A DNA stretch of 64,000 nucleotides from Phycicoccus endophyticus (GCF_011326735.1 NZ_JAANCN010000015.1:1-64000), one strand, 5' to 3'; positions 28,183 to 37,108 are shown, counted from the first letter of the stretch. Numbers and translations: made by a program. The notes: generated by a model from the sequence alone, not told the origin.

Positions 28183-29136
28183 TCAGATCGACCAGGCCGG
28201 CTCCGGCATCCGGGTGGTCGGGGCGGTCGACTGGGCCGCGGCACTCTCCGCGAGCGCGGCCAGGGTCGCCCGGACCGCCGGCACCCGCTCCAGGTCGGGG
28301 GTCGTCACGGCCATGATCGTGCGCCGCGACGCCGGCGCCATGGGCAGCGCCACGACGTCGTCGTGGTGCACCGTGCGCAGGATGAGGTCGGGGATGAGGG
28401 CCACACCGAGCCCCTCGGCGACCAGGCCGAGGACGGCGACGTAGTCCTCGGTCTCGTAGGCGACGTCGGGGCGGAAGCCCGCCGTCGCGGCGAGCTGGAC
28501 GAGGTGGCCGCGGCAGCGCGGGCAGCCCGCGATCCACGGCTCGGTGGCGAGGTCGCCGAGCTCGACGGTCTCGTGCTCGGCGGCCGGGTGGGTGCGCGGG
28601 AGGGCCAGGCGCACCTCGTCCTCGAGCAGCGGGCTGATGACGAAGGCGTCGAGGTCGGCCTCCCCGCGGGCGACGTCGGTGCCCTCGTAGGCGAAGGCCA
28701 CGGCGAGGTCGCAGTCCCCCGAGCGCAGCGCGGCGAGGCTCTCGGGTGGCTCGGCCTCGGTGAAGCTGATGCTCACGTCGGGATGGCGCGCCTTGACGAG
28801 CGCCAGCGCGCGCGGGACGAGGGTGGCCGAGGCCGAGGGGAAGGCCATGAGCCGGACCCGGCCGCTGCGCAGGCCGGCGATCGCGGCGACCTCCTCCTCG
28901 GCGGCGTCGAGCGCGGCGAGGACCGGCCCGGCGTGCCGCGCGAGGACCTCGCCGGCCTCGGTGAGCCGCACGTTGCGCCCCACCCGCTCGACGAGCACGG
29001 TGCCGGTGCGCTGCTCGAGCCGGCGCACCATCTGCGAGATCGCGGGCTGGGTGTAGCCGAGCGCGGCGGCGGCGGCGGTGAAGCTGCCCTCGTCGGCGAT
29101 GGCCCGCATGACGCGCAGCCCGGCGGCGTCGATCAT
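28183..29136 (-). CDS. LysR-family transcriptional regulator
   Basis: The 317-residue product has an N-terminal winged helix (EGSFTAAAAALGYTQPAISQ, MVRRLEQRTG) and a substrate-binding-protein-like effector domain. It is divergent from the sirtuin gene. Its ATG follows -10 TAGGAT by six bases (minus strand, 29148-29143), so its mRNA is probably leaderless. Target and effector unknown. Confidence 0.88.
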   Translation of the reverse strand: MIDAAGLRVMRAIADEGSFTAAAAALGYTQPAISQMVRRLEQRTGTVLVERVGRNVRLTEAGEVLARHAGPVLAALDAAEEEVAAIAGLRSGRVRLMAFPSASATLVPRALALVKARHPDVSISFTEAEPPESLAALRSGDCDLAVAFAYEGTDVARGEADLDAFVISPLLEDEVRLALPRTHPAAEHETVELGDLATEPWIAGCPRCRGHLVQLAATAGFRPDVAYETEDYVAVLGLVAEGLGVALIPDLILRTVHHDDVVALPMAPASRRTIMAVTTPDLERVPAVRATLAALAESAAAQSTAPTTRMPEPAWSI

Positions 29137-29175
29137 CCCCGCATCCTAGTAGCGCACCGGCCCGGGGCCGCCGGG

Positions 29176-29181
29176 GATAAT
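29176..29181 (+). promoter_or_regulatory. -10 element for the sirtuin gene (leaderless)
   Basis: GATAAT is followed by six bases and ATG 29188. It lies back to back with the LysR promoter, so LysR may control both. Confidence 0.55.
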
Positions 29182-29187
29182 GGGGGC

Positions 29188-30108
29188 ATGCCGGACGCCG
29201 CGACCGCCCCGCCCTGGTCCAGCCGCGTCCTGCCCGAGCGCACGCGTGACCCGTCGGCGGTCGAGCGCCTCGGGGCGGTGCTGCGCGAGCACCCGGGGAC
29301 CCTCGTGCTCACCGGAGCCGGTATCTCGACCGACTCCGGCATCCCGGACTACCGCGGACCCGACGGCACCCGCCGGGTCACCCCGATGCAGCACGGCGAG
29401 TTCTGCGCCTCGAGCGAGAACCGTCGCCGGTACTGGGCGCGCTCCTTCGTCGGCTGGCAGCGCTTCAGCCGGGCCCGGCCGAACAGCGGCCACCACGCGG
29501 TCGCCGCGCTCCAGCGGGCCGGCGTGCTCGGCGCCGTGGTCACCCAGAACGTCGACGGCCTGCACCAGGCGGCCGGCAGCCCGGCGGTGACCGAGCTGCA
29601 CGGCACGCTGGCCGAGGTCGTCTGCCTCTCCTGCGACGCCCGCTGCGCGCGGGACGCGCTCCAGGCCCGGATGGCCCGGGAGAACCCCGGCTTCGAGGGG
29701 TTCGTGCGCGGGCAGGCATCCGACGGCTCACGGGTCAGCAGCCAGATCCGTCCCGACGGGGACGTCGTGCTGCCCGACGAGGCCGTCGCCGCCTTCCGCC
29801 TGCCCCGGTGCCTCGTCTGCGGGGGCGACGCCCTCAAGCCGGACGTCGTCTTCTTCGGGGGCTCGGTGCCTCGCGAGCGCGTCGAGGCGTGCTTCGCGCT
29901 CACCGACGCGGCACCCGCCCTGCTCGTCCTCGGGTCCTCGCTCGCGGTGATGTCGGGCCTGCGGTTCGTGCGACGGGCGGCGCGGCGCGGCATCCCCGTC
30001 ATGGCGGTGACCCGCGGCCCGAGCCGGGGAGACGAGCACATGAGCGTGCGCGTCGACGGCCCGCTCGCACCGACCCTCGCCCGCCTGGTGAGCCGGGAGG
30101 CGGCATGA
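29188..30108 (+). CDS. SIR2-family NAD-dependent protein deacylase
   Basis: The 306-residue product has the sirtuin motifs TGAGISTDSGIPDYRGPDG, TQNVDGLHQAAG, catalytic His in ELHGTL, two Cys-X2-Cys zinc pairs (CLSC and CLVC), and GSSLAVMSG. It removes acyl groups from lysine using NAD. A GNAT acyltransferase gene follows with a four-base overlap, an acetylase/deacetylase-like pairing. Confidence 0.92.
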   Translation: MPDAATAPPWSSRVLPERTRDPSAVERLGAVLREHPGTLVLTGAGISTDSGIPDYRGPDGTRRVTPMQHGEFCASSENRRRYWARSFVGWQRFSRARPNSGHHAVAALQRAGVLGAVVTQNVDGLHQAAGSPAVTELHGTLAEVVCLSCDARCARDALQARMARENPGFEGFVRGQASDGSRVSSQIRPDGDVVLPDEAVAAFRLPRCLVCGGDALKPDVVFFGGSVPRERVEACFALTDAAPALLVLGSSLAVMSGLRFVRRAARRGIPVMAVTRGPSRGDEHMSVRVDGPLAPTLARLVSREAA

Positions 30109-30626
30109 GCGAGGTCGTCGTGCGGACCGCGACCGCGGCCGACCTGCCCCGGATGTCGGCCATCTACAACCAGGCCATCGAGCGCACGACCGCGACGTTC
30201 GACGTCGAGCCGCGCCCGGACGACAACTACGCGGCCCGGGTGGCCTCCACCCGCCCCGGTGACCACGTCGTCGTCGCGCAGGTCGGCGGCGAGGTGGCCG
30301 CGTACGCGTTCAGCAACACCTACCGGCCCCGGCCCGCCTACGACGGGACGCGCGAGGTGTCCGTGTACGTCGACGAGGACCACCGCGGACGGGGCCTCGG
30401 GCGCCTCCTCTACGAGGAGCTCGTCGCCCGCCTCGACGCCGACGGCGTGCACACGATCGTCTCGGTCATCGCCCAGCCCAACCCCGCGAGCGAGGCGCTG
30501 CACCGGGCGCTGGGCTTCGAGCACGTCGGCACCCTGGCCGAGGTGGGCTTCAAGTTCGGGCGCTGGGTCGACACCGCCCTCTGGCAGCGGATGCACCCCG
30601 ACGTGCGCGGCGGCGGCGCGCCGTAG
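30105..30626 (+). CDS. GNAT N-acetyltransferase, phosphinothricin-acetyltransferase-like
   Basis: The 173-residue product resembles the Pat/MnaT group: IYNQAIERTTATFDVEP, YRPRPAYDGTREVSVYVDED, the acetyl-CoA loop HRGRGLGRLLYEELV and LHRALGFEHVGTLAEVGFKFGRW split over the C-terminus. Such enzymes acetylate methionine sulfone/sulfoximine and herbicide-like amines. The ATGA overlap with the sirtuin shows co-translation. Confidence 0.88.
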   Translation: MSEVVVRTATAADLPRMSAIYNQAIERTTATFDVEPRPDDNYAARVASTRPGDHVVVAQVGGEVAAYAFSNTYRPRPAYDGTREVSVYVDEDHRGRGLGRLLYEELVARLDADGVHTIVSVIAQPNPASEALHRALGFEHVGTLAEVGFKFGRWVDTALWQRMHPDVRGGGAP

Positions 30627-30660
30627 ACCCGCCGGCCCCTGCGGGGCAGCGCGCCCGGCG

Positions 30661-31377
30661 TCAGACCCGGCGCAGGACGGCGGTGACCTTGCCGAGGATC
30701 GTCGCGTGGTCGCCGTCGATGGGGTCGAACGCGGGGTTGTGCGGCATCAGCCAGACGTGCCCGTCGCGCCGCTTGAACGTCTTGACCGTCGCCTCGTTGT
30801 CGAGCATCGCGGCGACGATGTCGCCGTTGTCGGCGACCGCCTGCTGGCGCACGACGACCCAGTCGCCGTCGCAGATGGCCGCCTCGACCATCGAGTCGCC
30901 GACGACCTTGAGCAGGAAGAGGGAGCCCTCGCCGACGATCTGCTTCGGCAGCGGGAAGACGTCCTCGACGACCTCCTCGGCGGTGATCGGGACACCGGCG
31001 GCGATCTGCCCGAGCACCGGCACGTACGAGGCCTCGGGGCGCTCGTCCCCGATGCCGGTGACGTCGAGCTCCTCCTCCTGGTCGGGGCGTCGGTAGCCCT
31101 CGCCGGGGCGGTCGGGGGAGACGACCTCGATGGCGCGCGGGCGGTTGGGGTCGCGGCGCAGGAAGCCCTTGCGCTCCAGGGCGGAGAGCTGGTGGGCGAC
31201 CGAGCTGGGGGAGGTCAGCCCGACGGCCTCGCCGATCTCGCGCATGCTCGGGGGGTAGCCGTGCCGGTCGACGGCGTTGCGGATGACCTCGAGGATCTTG
31301 CGCTGACGGTGGGTGAGGTCGCCGCCGTCGCCGCGGTCGGGCATCTCGTGGATGTCGGCGTTCCTCGGACGTGCCAT
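30661..31377 (-). CDS. lexA: SOS repressor LexA
   Basis: The 238-residue product starts [16 protein letters not shown] behind AAGGGG. The winged helix ([20 protein letters not shown]) binds the SOS box. The self-cleavage site is Ala-Gly in GQIAAGVPI, with catalytic Ser in [10 protein letters not shown] and Lys in TVKTFKRR. It represses DNA repair genes until activated RecA triggers its cleavage. Divergent from the LysM gene, with SOS-box-like sites between. Confidence 0.96.
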   Translation of the reverse strand: MARPRNADIHEMPDRGDGGDLTHRQRKILEVIRNAVDRHGYPPSMREIGEAVGLTSPSSVAHQLSALERKGFLRRDPNRPRAIEVVSPDRPGEGYRRPDQEEELDVTGIGDERPEASYVPVLGQIAAGVPITAEEVVEDVFPLPKQIVGEGSLFLLKVVGDSMVEAAICDGDWVVVRQQAVADNGDIVAAMLDNEATVKTFKRRDGHVWLMPHNPAFDPIDGDHATILGKVTAVLRRV

Positions 31378-31499
31378 CTCGCGACCCCTTTGCTCCGGCC
31401 CGCTGGGCCTGTCGGTGTTTGTGCAGGTCAGGTGCCTTGTCAGTGCTGCCGGGCAGTCTGTTCCGCGTGAGAACAGCGTACGGCCGTCGAACAGAGAAT

Positions 31500-31515
31500 T
31501 CAAACATTCTTTCGA
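31500..31515. promoter_or_regulatory. Imperfect SOS box on the lexA side
   Basis: TCAAACATTCTTTCGA differs from the actinobacterial LexA consensus TCGAAC-N4-GTTCGA at two of twelve defined positions. It lies 123 bases upstream of the lexA start, fitting autoregulation. Confidence 0.55.
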
Positions 31516-31568
31516 CGCGTGTCTTGTCCGGCGGCGCGGCTCGTGCTACAACTCGTACAGACGTTCTA

Positions 31569-31584
31569 TCGAACACCGGTTCGA
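31569..31584. promoter_or_regulatory. Perfect SOS box before the LysM gene
   Basis: TCGAACACCGGTTCGA matches the actinobacterial SOS consensus exactly. It is 33 bases upstream of the LysM gene start, so that gene should be induced by DNA damage. Confidence 0.88.
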
Positions 31585-31616
31585 CGGTGGCCCTGGCCGC
31601 CGGGATGGAGGAGACG

Positions 31617-32009
31617 ATGAGTGCGATCGCATGGGAGCCGGCCGAGGCCGGTTCGTGCACTCCGGCCGGGGCCGGCCGTCCGGCGCTGGTCCTGCTCCCC
31701 GGCGGTGCGGGGCGCCCGCAGGCCGCCCGCGGGGGCCTGCGGCTGACCGCGCGGGGGCGCCTGGTCCTGCTCGTCCTCGGGGTCGTCGTCCTCGCCGGTC
31801 TGCTCGGCGTGCGCGGGCTCGGGGGTGCGGGTGCCGCGGAGCCGGCGCACACCGTCACCGTCGAGGCCGGTCAGACCCTCTCAGAGGTCGCCGCCGCCGA
31901 GCTGCCGCAGATGACGCTGAGCGACGGCATCGTCGCCATCCAGCTGGCCAACGACCTCAGCACCGCGCAGGTGAGCGCCGGGCAGGAGCTCGTCATCCCC
32001 GCCCGGTGA
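31617..32009 (+). CDS. SOS-regulated LysM membrane protein (cell-division-suppressor-like)
   Basis: The 130-residue product has a cytoplasmic N-terminus, one membrane helix (LVLLVLGVVVLAGLLGV) and an external LysM domain (HTVTVEAGQTLSEVAAAELP through QELVIPAR). Its position beside lexA and a perfect SOS box match YneA of Bacillus and Rv2719c (ChiZ) of mycobacteria, which delay division after DNA damage. The equivalence is by architecture and context. ATG 31617 follows GGAGGAG; ATG 31605 is an alternative. Confidence 0.82.
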   Translation: MSAIAWEPAEAGSCTPAGAGRPALVLLPGGAGRPQAARGGLRLTARGRLVLLVLGVVVLAGLLGVRGLGGAGAAEPAHTVTVEAGQTLSEVAAAELPQMTLSDGIVAIQLANDLSTAQVSAGQELVIPAR

Positions 32010-32077
32010 GCCGGCCCCGCCGTGGCCCGAGCGGCCCCGGCCCCATCGTCCGAGTCCCTCGACCCGGCTCGGGACGC

Positions 32078-32121
32078 CGAAGGGCGTCGTCCTCCCGTGC
32101 AGGCGGGGACGGCGCCCTTCG
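32078..32121 (+). terminator. Terminator after the LysM gene
   Basis: A 17-bp stem (two G-U pairs) is formed by arms beginning CGAAGGGCG and ending CGCCCTTCG, around a short loop. Nothing gene-like is seen between 32010 and 32276. Confidence 0.6.
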
Positions 32122-32276
32122 TGCGTGCCGTCCCCGGCTGCTCGCGCGCGTCGGCGGACGGGCATCGGCCGAACGGCCGAGGCGGCATCACCCGTTGCGC
32201 CGAACCCGCGCCCGGGCGGCCGGGTCGTGGGCGCGCCGGGTTTTGCCGACGGCCCCCGGTGGCGGAGACTGCACTC

Positions 32277-32453
32277 ATGCAGTCCCGTCGGCGCAGCCAC
32301 CGCGCCAGCCACCACCCCGTCGTCCACTGTGGTGGGCACGGCCGGTGGAGCTGGGCCTGTGCGTGCGGCGCGCGCGGGACGGCGGCCTCGGGCGGGTGGC
32401 ACGGCGCGGTGACCGCGGCGCTCGTGCACCAGAGCCTCAGCCCGGGCGAGTAG
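32277..32453 (+). CDS. Small Cys/His-rich hypothetical protein (58 aa)
   Basis: MQSRRRSHRASHHPVVHCGG and later WSWACACGARG suggest a small zinc-binding fold, and the C-terminal WHGAVTAALVHQSL looks like a genuine helix. Its ATG lies six bases after a weak -10-like GAGACT. A strong hairpin begins two bases after its stop codon, which supports it being expressed. I do not recognise a function. Confidence 0.5.
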   Translation: MQSRRRSHRASHHPVVHCGGHGRWSWACACGARGTAASGGWHGAVTAALVHQSLSPGE

Positions 32454-32455
32454 AC

Positions 32456-32491
32456 GTGCGGCCCGGGGAAACAGAGGGCCCCGGGCCGCAC
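32456..32491 (+). terminator. Strong terminator hairpin
   Basis: A perfect 13-bp stem, GTGCGGCCCGGGG with its complement, and a 10-base loop lie directly after the stop codon at 32451-32453. No U-tract. Confidence 0.65.
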
Positions 32492-32563
32492 CCCTCGCTC
32501 GTCCTCCAGGTCCCGGCACGCTCCGGCGTGCCCCGAAGGCTGGCGCCTGCCGTCCTGCAGTGC

Positions 32564-32586
32564 TGTAATGGTGTAATCACTGTAAG
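32564..32586. promoter_or_regulatory. Three direct repeats TGTAAT/TGTAAG
   Basis: TGTAAT at 32564-32569 and 32572-32577 and TGTAAG at 32581-32586, spaced 8 and 9 bases, sit 15 bases before the next gene. Tandem short repeats like these are the usual target of ribbon-helix-helix regulators. Confidence 0.45.
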
Positions 32587-32600
32587 AGGAGATGGACACC

Positions 32601-33263
32601 ATGGACGACCGAGACGAGCCGCAGGACCTCGGGGACGAGCGGGGTGAGCGTGCCCGCGGCGGGCACCGGGGCCGCGGACCGCGCGGCGGTGGACGAGGTG
32701 GACGGGGTGGCCCGGGGGGTCCCGGAGCGCGCCGCGGCCACGGCCGCCCCGGCGGCTGGCAGCAGGCCGACCTGCCCGATGCCGACGACGCCGGGCAGTG
32801 GTTCGCCGGGCGGCTCCCGCAGGGCTGGTTCGACGCGGTGACGGTCACCGTCGACCGCGAGGAGGTCCTCGTCGTCGGGCGGCTCGCGGGGCTGGACCCC
32901 GACGCGCCGCCGGCGGAGGTCGAGGGGCGCGCCGGGCGCTTCCGGGCGGAGACCCGCGAGCAGCGCATCGAGATCGCGCAGGAGGCCCAGGCCCGCTACG
33001 GCCGAGCGGTCTCCTGGGGTGTCCAGGTGGGAGAGCGGGTCGAGCTGTTCACCCACCTCGCCGTCCCGGTCATGACCCGGCTGCGCCAGCCGGAGCGCTC
33101 CGTGCTCGACACGCTCGTCGACTCCGGCGTCGCCCGCTCGCGCAGCGACGCGCTCGCCTGGTGCGTGCGCCTCGTCGGGGACCACGCCGAGGAGTGGCTC
33201 GCCGAGCTGCGCGCGGCGATGACCTCGGTCGACCGGCTCCGCGCGCAGGGGCCGCAGCTGTGA
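32601..33263 (+). CDS. Hypothetical protein with possible ribbon-helix-helix C-terminus
   Basis: The 220-residue product starts with a Gly/Arg/Asp-rich disordered region (about 1-55), then a conserved-looking block (WFAGRLPQGWFDAVTVTVDR, EEVLVVGRL). It ends with SVLDTLVDSGVARSRSDALA followed by WCVRLV, a helix-turn-helix pattern like the two helices of ribbon-helix-helix proteins. ATG 32601 is chosen because GAGGAG abuts the other ATG at 32592. Together with TGTAAT repeats upstream, autoregulation is possible. Family not known to me by name. Confidence 0.6.
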   Translation: MDDRDEPQDLGDERGERARGGHRGRGPRGGGRGGRGGPGGPGARRGHGRPGGWQQADLPDADDAGQWFAGRLPQGWFDAVTVTVDREEVLVVGRLAGLDPDAPPAEVEGRAGRFRAETREQRIEIAQEAQARYGRAVSWGVQVGERVELFTHLAVPVMTRLRQPERSVLDTLVDSGVARSRSDALAWCVRLVGDHAEEWLAELRAAMTSVDRLRAQGPQL

Positions 33264-33473
33264 CGGTGGGGGCGCCCTGACCCACCCGAGGCCGGCCCCC
33301 ACGACCCCAGATCTGGTGCCTCACCGGCCCCATGAGTCCCACTGGTGGTGCTGCGACACGCGGACGACGGGTCGGTGTGGCACCCCCTGCAGGCCTGTGA
33401 CCTGCGCAAACAGCCGAACGGACGATCTTTGCCGCGGTGTTCTTGCGCGGGCGGGGGGCCGGTGGCACGATGA

Positions 33474-33521
33474 TCACAACATCTAGTGGTTACACCGGTG
33501 TAGTTCATCCACATCTTGTGC
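33474..33521. promoter_or_regulatory. Two NrdR boxes upstream of nrdR-nrdJ
   Basis: TCACAACATCTAGTGG (33474-33489) and CATCCACATCTTGTGC (33506-33521) resemble the NrdR box, the first strongly and the second mainly in its right half. They are 32 bases apart, about three helical turns, the spacing NrdR needs. The rest of the 33264-33599 gap holds no gene. Confidence 0.7.
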
Positions 33522-33599
33522 ACATGAAATTCCGGTTCTCCACAGGTTGTTCACACCAGAGTCCACCGCATCGTCCACAAGGGGGAGGAGCCGCGCCTC

Positions 33600-34097
33600 A
33601 TGCACTGCCCGTTCTGCCGGCACACCGACTCCCGGGTCATGGACTCGCGCACCACCGACGACGGCGCCGCCATCCGGCGCCGGCGCCAGTGCCCCGAGTG
33701 CGGCCGCCGGTTCACGACCGTCGAGACCGCGAGCCTGAGCGTCGTCAAGCGCTCGGGCGCCACCGAGCCGTTCAGCCGCGACAAGGTCCTCGTCGGTGTC
33801 CGGAAGGCCTGCCAGGGCCGCCCGGTCACCGAGGACCAGCTCGCCATCCTCGCCCAGCGGGTCGAGGAGTCCATCCGCAGCGCGGGGTCGGCCGAGATCG
33901 ACGCCCACGAGGTCGGCCTCGCCGTGCTCGAGCCGCTGCGCGAGCTCGACGAGGTCGCCTACCTGCGCTTCGCGAGCGTCTACCAGGCCTTCGACTCCCT
34001 CGAGGACTTCGAGTCGGCCATCACGCTCCTGCGCGCCGAGCACGCACCGACCGGCGCCGAGCCGCAGGCCGGGGCGCCTGTCGGACCCCAGCAGTAG
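33600..34097 (+). CDS. nrdR: Ribonucleotide reductase repressor NrdR
   Basis: The 165-residue product has the zinc ribbon [17 protein letters not shown] plus [10 protein letters not shown] and the ATP-cone ([37 protein letters not shown]). It senses ATP/dATP and represses ribonucleotide reductase genes. It sits 55 bases upstream of nrdJ, a standard actinobacterial arrangement. The C-terminus is extended by about 15 disordered residues. Confidence 0.96.
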   Translation: MHCPFCRHTDSRVMDSRTTDDGAAIRRRRQCPECGRRFTTVETASLSVVKRSGATEPFSRDKVLVGVRKACQGRPVTEDQLAILAQRVEESIRSAGSAEIDAHEVGLAVLEPLRELDEVAYLRFASVYQAFDSLEDFESAITLLRAEHAPTGAEPQAGAPVGPQQ

Positions 34098-34152
34098 AAC
34101 AGCAACCACGAGGTCACCACGGCCCCACCCGGGGCAGAAGGAAGGGATAGGC

Positions 34153-37104
34153 ATGACCGAGACCGCCGGAGCACGTGCAGGTGCCCGCAGGGCCGCCAAG
34201 GGCAAGGGGGTGAAGATCGAGCGGATCTACACCACCCCCGGTGTCCACCCCTACGACGAGGTGACCTGGGAGAAGCGCGACGTCGTCCAGCAGAACTGGA
34301 AGACCGGCGAGACGATCTTCGAGCAGCGCGGGGTCGAGTTCCCCGACTTCTGGAGCGTCAACGCCTCGACGATCGTCACGACGAAGTACTTCCGCGGAGC
34401 CGTCGGCACCGAGGCGCGCGAGACCGGGCTCAAGCAGCTCATCGACCGCGTCGTCCTCACCTACGTCAAGGCCGGCAAGGACCACGGCTACTTCGGCTCC
34501 GACGAGGACGCCGAGATCTTCGAGCACGAGCTGACCTACGCCCTGCTGCACCAGGTGTTCAGCTTCAACTCGCCGGTCTGGTTCAACGTCGGCACCAAGA
34601 GCCCGCAGCAGGTCAGCGCCTGCTTCATCCTCTCGGTCGACGACTCGATGGACAGCATCCTCAACTGGTACAAGGAGGAGGGCTTCATCTTCAAGGGCGG
34701 CTCCGGCGCGGGGCTGAACCTCTCGCGCATCCGCTCCTCCAAGGAGCTGCTCTCCTCGGGCGGCACCGCCTCCGGCCCGGTCTCCTTCATGCGGGGCGCG
34801 GACGCCTCCGCGGGAACCATCAAGTCCGGCGGCGCCACCCGCCGCGCGGCGAAGATGGTCGTCCTCGACGTCGACCACCCCGACATCGTCGAGTTCGTCG
34901 AGACCAAGGCGCGCGAGGAGGACAAGATCCGCGCCCTGCGCGACGCCGGCTTCGACATGGACCTCGGGGGCAAGGACATCACCTCGGTCCAGTACCAGAA
35001 CGCCAACAACTCGGTCCGGGTCACCGACGAGTTCATGCGCGCGGTCGAGGAGGGCAGCGAGTTCGGGCTGACCTCGCGGATGGACGGGTCGGTCATCGAG
35101 ACGGTCGACGCCCGTGAGCTCATGGGCAAGATCGCCACCGCGGCCTGGGAGTGCGCCGACCCCGGCATCCAGTACGACGACACGATCAACGACTGGCACA
35201 CCAACCCCGAGTCCGGCCGGATCACCGCGTCCAACCCGTGCTCGGAGTACATGAGCCTCGACAACTCCTCGTGCAACCTCGCCTCGCTCAACCTCCTGAA
35301 GTTCCTGCGCGACGACGACACCTTCGACGCCGTCACCTTCCAGAAGGTCGTCGAGCTCGTCATCACCGCGATGGACATCTCGATCTGCTTCGCCGACTTC
35401 CCCACCGAGGCGATCGGCAAGACCACGGTCGACTACCGCCAGCTCGGCATCGGCTACGCCAACCTCGGCGCGCTGCTCATGGCGACCGGGCACGGCTACG
35501 ACTCCGAGGGCGGGCGCGCGCTCGCCGCGTCGATCACCTCGCTGCTCACCGGCGCCGCGTACAAGCGCTCGGCCGAGCTCGCCGGCGTCGTCGGTGCCTA
35601 CGCCGGGTACGCCCGCAACGCCGAGGCCCACAAGCGCGTCATGCGCAAGCACGCCGCGGCCAACGACACGATCCGCACGATGCACACGATGGACAAGGAC
35701 ATCCACCGGGTCGCGACCAAGGCGTGGGACGCCGTCGTCAAGACGGGGGAGAAGAACGGCTACCGCAACGCGCAGGCGTCGGTGCTCGCCCCCACCGGGA
35801 CCATCGGCTTCATGATGGACTGCGACACCACCGGCATCGAGCCGGACTTCTCGCTCGTGAAGTTCAAGAAGCTCGTCGGCGGTGGCTCGATGCAGATCGT
35901 CAACCTGACGATCCCGCGGGCGCTGCGCAAGCTCGGCTACACCGAGGAGACGGTCGAGGCGATCGTCGAGTACATCGCCGACAAGGGGCACGTCATCGAC
36001 GCGCCCGGCCTCAAGCCGGAGCACTACGAGGTCTTCGACACCGCGATGGGTGCCCGGGCGATCTCGCCGATGGGCCACGTGCGGATGATGGCTGCCGTCC
36101 AGCCGTTCCTCTCCGGCGCGATCTCCAAGACGGTCAACCTGCCGGAGACGGCCACCGTCGAGGACATCGAGGAGGTCTACGTCCAGGGCTGGAAGCTCGG
36201 CCTGAAGGCGCTGGCCGTGTACCGCGACAACTGCAAGGTCGGCCAGCCGCTGTCCGACGGCGGCTCCACCGCCAAGGACAAGGCCGCGGAGGCCGTGAAC
36301 GCGGCGACGGCCGAGGTCGTCGAGAAGGTCGTCTACCGGCCGACGCGCGAGCGGCTGCCCAAGCGCCGCACCTCGCAGACGACGTCGTTCACCGTCGGTG
36401 GTGCCGAGGGCTACCTCACCGCCGGCACCTACGACGACGGCCGCCTCGGCGAGGTGTTCCTCAAGTTCGGCAAGCAGGGCTCCACGCTCGCCGGTGTCAT
36501 GGACGCCTTCTCGATCGTCACCTCGGTCGCGCTGCAGTACGGCGTGCCGCTGGAGACCTTCGTCGAGAAGTTCACGAACATGCGCTTCGAGCCGGCCGGC
36601 ATGACCGACGACCCGGACGTGCGGATGGCGCAGTCGCTCATGGACTACGTGTTCCGCCGCCTGGCGCTGGACTACATGGACTTCGACACGCGGTCGTTCA
36701 TGGGCATCCACACCGCGCAGGAGCGGGCGCGCCAGCTCGAGACCGGCTCGTACGCGCCGGCCACGGAGGAGTCCGACGAGGAGCTCGAGGGCGAGATCGA
36801 GGCGCTCTCGGCCGGCATCGGGGCCTCGGCCAAGAAGGCCGACGAGACGACCGCCTCGGCGCCCGCCCCGGCCACCGAGTCCTCCGCCGACGCGGACGCC
36901 GCGTCGACGACGGCCTCCGGCTCGGGTGCGGCCTCGGCGCGTGAGGTGTCCGGGGAGATCCACTCCTCGGCCGACCTGCTCGCCGCGTTCGGCAACTCCA
37001 AGGCCGCCGACGCCCCGATGTGCATGACCTGCGGGACCAAGATGCGCCCCGCCGGCTCCTGCTACGTCTGCGAAGGCTGCGGGAGCACCTCCGGCTGCAG
37101 CTGA
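34153..37104 (+). CDS. nrdJ: Vitamin B12-dependent ribonucleotide reductase
   Basis: The 983-residue class II reductase makes deoxyribonucleotides with adenosylcobalamin. Visible marks are SACFILSVDDSMDS (first redox Cys), NPCSEYMSLDNSSCNLASLN (active-site Asn-Cys-Glu and thiyl Cys), SVLAPTGTIGFMMDCDTTG, and a C-terminal zinc/redox tail CMTCGTKMRPAGSCYVCEGC ending GCS. A Ser/Ala/Thr-rich linker precedes the tail. ATG 34153 follows GAAGGGA; the frame opens upstream through nrdR but is not translated there. Confidence 0.96.
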   Translation: MTETAGARAGARRAAKGKGVKIERIYTTPGVHPYDEVTWEKRDVVQQNWKTGETIFEQRGVEFPDFWSVNASTIVTTKYFRGAVGTEARETGLKQLIDRVVLTYVKAGKDHGYFGSDEDAEIFEHELTYALLHQVFSFNSPVWFNVGTKSPQQVSACFILSVDDSMDSILNWYKEEGFIFKGGSGAGLNLSRIRSSKELLSSGGTASGPVSFMRGADASAGTIKSGGATRRAAKMVVLDVDHPDIVEFVETKAREEDKIRALRDAGFDMDLGGKDITSVQYQNANNSVRVTDEFMRAVEEGSEFGLTSRMDGSVIETVDARELMGKIATAAWECADPGIQYDDTINDWHTNPESGRITASNPCSEYMSLDNSSCNLASLNLLKFLRDDDTFDAVTFQKVVELVITAMDISICFADFPTEAIGKTTVDYRQLGIGYANLGALLMATGHGYDSEGGRALAASITSLLTGAAYKRSAELAGVVGAYAGYARNAEAHKRVMRKHAAANDTIRTMHTMDKDIHRVATKAWDAVVKTGEKNGYRNAQASVLAPTGTIGFMMDCDTTGIEPDFSLVKFKKLVGGGSMQIVNLTIPRALRKLGYTEETVEAIVEYIADKGHVIDAPGLKPEHYEVFDTAMGARAISPMGHVRMMAAVQPFLSGAISKTVNLPETATVEDIEEVYVQGWKLGLKALAVYRDNCKVGQPLSDGGSTAKDKAAEAVNAATAEVVEKVVYRPTRERLPKRRTSQTTSFTVGGAEGYLTAGTYDDGRLGEVFLKFGKQGSTLAGVMDAFSIVTSVALQYGVPLETFVEKFTNMRFEPAGMTDDPDVRMAQSLMDYVFRRLALDYMDFDTRSFMGIHTAQERARQLETGSYAPATEESDEELEGEIEALSAGIGASAKKADETTASAPAPATESSADADAASTTASGSGAASAREVSGEIHSSADLLAAFGNSKAADAPMCMTCGTKMRPAGSCYVCEGCGSTSGCS

Positions 37105-37108
37105 CAGC

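Noticed and set aside
29175-30626. Sirtuin/GNAT pair as a Thoeris- or DSR-like defence system
   Set aside because: The sirtuin is a plain deacylase of about 306 residues with intact zinc site and no fused effector, and the partner is a Pat-like acetyltransferase.
31490-31506. TCGAACAGAGAATTCA as a third SOS box
   Set aside because: Only the left half matches the LexA consensus; the right half is wrong at most positions.
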